Assembly (NCBI RefSeq): GCF_022549355.1
Contig: NZ_JAKZGL010000015.1
Location: 1-64,000 of the forward strand
Direction of reading: 5' to 3'
Source of the DNA: Acinetobacter sp. NIPH 2699
Lineage (GTDB): Bacteria > Pseudomonadota > Gammaproteobacteria > Pseudomonadales > Moraxellaceae
Length of the DNA stretch: 64,000 nt
Shown here piece after piece: positions 63,166 to 64,000 of this stretch (positions are counted from its first letter, which is position 1; each line of letters starts with the position of its first letter). The position numbers were made by a program, and so were the translations under genes. Under the pieces are notes generated by a model that was not told the origin of the DNA, did no database searches, and worked only from the letters and a program-made list of their open reading frames with translations.

Positions 63166-64000
63166 TTAGAATTTAAATTCTAAGCCTAAACCTGCAACAG
63201 GTTGTTTATCTTTTTGGCTTGCTTGTTCAAGCGTTAGATAACCTGCATAACCATAAGTTTTTACTTGCTTATTAAATGCATAGTCTGCGCCAGCGATAAT
63301 TTGCTTAGCTTCAAAATCATCGGTATTGTCTTTAAAGCGAGTAGTGTTCTGGCTGTATTGGCCTTTGATGGTCCAATTCTTTGCTGCTGGAAGGGTATAT
63401 TCTGCACCCACTAACCAGCCTTTTGCATTATCAATATTTTTTGCCTTTGTTGCCCATTTTGTTGCATCATCGGCATAAGACCTTTCTTCAACTTCTGAAC
63501 TTTGGAGCAATGCTTTCAAGAATAAACCGTCCATTGGATTCACTCGACCAATTGCACGGACTGTGTTTGCTGCGGCAAAAATTGAACCACCCGTAATATT
63601 CGGTTCAGCCGCGTTTAATAAACCACGACCAGTAAACGTACTCGGAATTGCTTTGTCATAGCCTAATCCTGCAACCCACAATGGATTTTCATAGGTTACA
63701 GTAGCTGACCAAGCATCTCCTAAACCACGACCAGCAACTTTTGCACCACCACTACTTTGTTTGATACCAGCAGATTCGCCTGTTGCAAGTAAAGCATTGA
63801 GCTTAAATGCACCTTGTAATAATTTAACGGCTGGAGATTCATAAATAACCACATTATCAATACGATTTTCACCAGCGAAAATACCCCCTATATCCGCTTT
63901 ATTTCCAACATAGTTATTAAAGATATCGACCGTGCTAGATAATTGTTTTACTGGCGTATCATGCTTACCTATTTTAATCGTACCGAACTGGGCATCTTTT
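63166..64000 (-). CDS. Outer-membrane porin, 5' end outside the window
   Basis: The frame is open from the window edge through to a stop at 63166, giving 277 residues. It reads as a porin of the Gram-negative Porin_4 group: GTIKIGKHDTPVKQL near the start, alternating beta-strand pattern, and a C-terminal GLGLEFKF ending in Phe, the outer-membrane insertion signal. Such porins pass small anions or cations. The signal peptide and first strands are beyond 64000. The GTG at 63852 is only an internal start. Confidence 0.85.
   Translation of the reverse strand, partial: KDAQFGTIKIGKHDTPVKQLSSTVDIFNNYVGNKADIGGIFAGENRIDNVVIYESPAVKLLQGAFKLNALLATGESAGIKQSSGGAKVAGRGLGDAWSATVTYENPLWVAGLGYDKAIPSTFTGRGLLNAAEPNITGGSIFAAANTVRAIGRVNPMDGLFLKALLQSSEVEERSYADDATKWATKAKNIDNAKGWLVGAEYTLPAAKNWTIKGQYSQNTTRFKDNTDDFEAKQIIAGADYAFNKQVKTYGYAGYLTLEQASQKDKQPVAGLGLEFKF

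Noticed and set aside
1..64000. CRISPR arrays or regularly spaced repeats
   Set aside because: None seen; the only dispersed repeat is the MITE-like pair, and tandem repetition is confined to tRNA-Asn genes and LysM coding repeats.

Overview
The window reads as a chromosomal segment of an Acinetobacter species (Gammaproteobacteria, Moraxellaceae). It is AT-rich throughout. It carries hallmarks of that genus: a fused rnhA-dnaQ gene, a ygfB-pepP-ubiH-ubiI cluster, a trpG/trpD/trpC set without trpE, a lytic transglycosylase next to yejABEF, paired Fe and Mn superoxide dismutases, and an unusually long lipoprotein MltD. I did not try to name the species.

Region 1-5580 is an accessory region, most likely the end of a genomic island integrated beside the 6S RNA gene. 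A tyrosine-recombinase integrase (4075-5442) starts about 140 bases from the 3' end of ssrS. Further left are a secreted protein with a NucA/NucB-type DNase domain (2192-3253), a divergent MoeA-like protein (732-2138), and two broken remnants of SRAP (YedK-type) genes. One remnant is cut by an IS5-family element that runs off the left edge. The DNase plus MoeA-like pair is the best candidate here for an undescribed system.

Region 5581-23600 is core: ssrS-zapA-coiled-coil gene, then ygfB-pepP-(membrane protein)-ubiH-ubiI (proline peptidase and ubiquinone hydroxylases), a small SutA-like RNA polymerase regulator, and a MerR/CDF metal-efflux pair with a textbook 19-bp-spacer operator. It continues with a divergent argO/argP pair, rsmI / lpoA-like / yraN / dolP (envelope), an esterase, nudC with a fimL-like gene, and rnhA-dnaQ. 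Two 267-268 bp MITE-like elements with matching terminal inverted repeats lie at 11865-12131 and 21883-22150; the first supplies the stop codon of the ubiI-like gene.

Region 23850-45460 holds mltD (seven LysM repeats), yejABEF (peptide import), an Old Yellow Enzyme homologue, tRNA-Glu, rnt-pyrC, a GGDEF diguanylate cyclase, an L,D-transpeptidase, hemE, DUF817, DUF3015 and DUF4105 genes, folE-cupin, an Smr-domain gene and a GNAT gene.

Region 45680-64000 holds trpC-trpD, separated from trpG by a MOSC-domain gene and tcyP. It continues with glnA behind a sigma-54 type promoter, ubiC-ubiA, a lipoprotein lipase, three tandem tRNA-Asn genes, sodB and sodA, a Nif3/YbgI-family gene, a DegS/AlgW-like protease, an MFS transporter with a small overlapping membrane ORF, and the 3' part of a porin gene cut by the right edge. 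All alignments and identities given here were judged by eye; no database search was possible.
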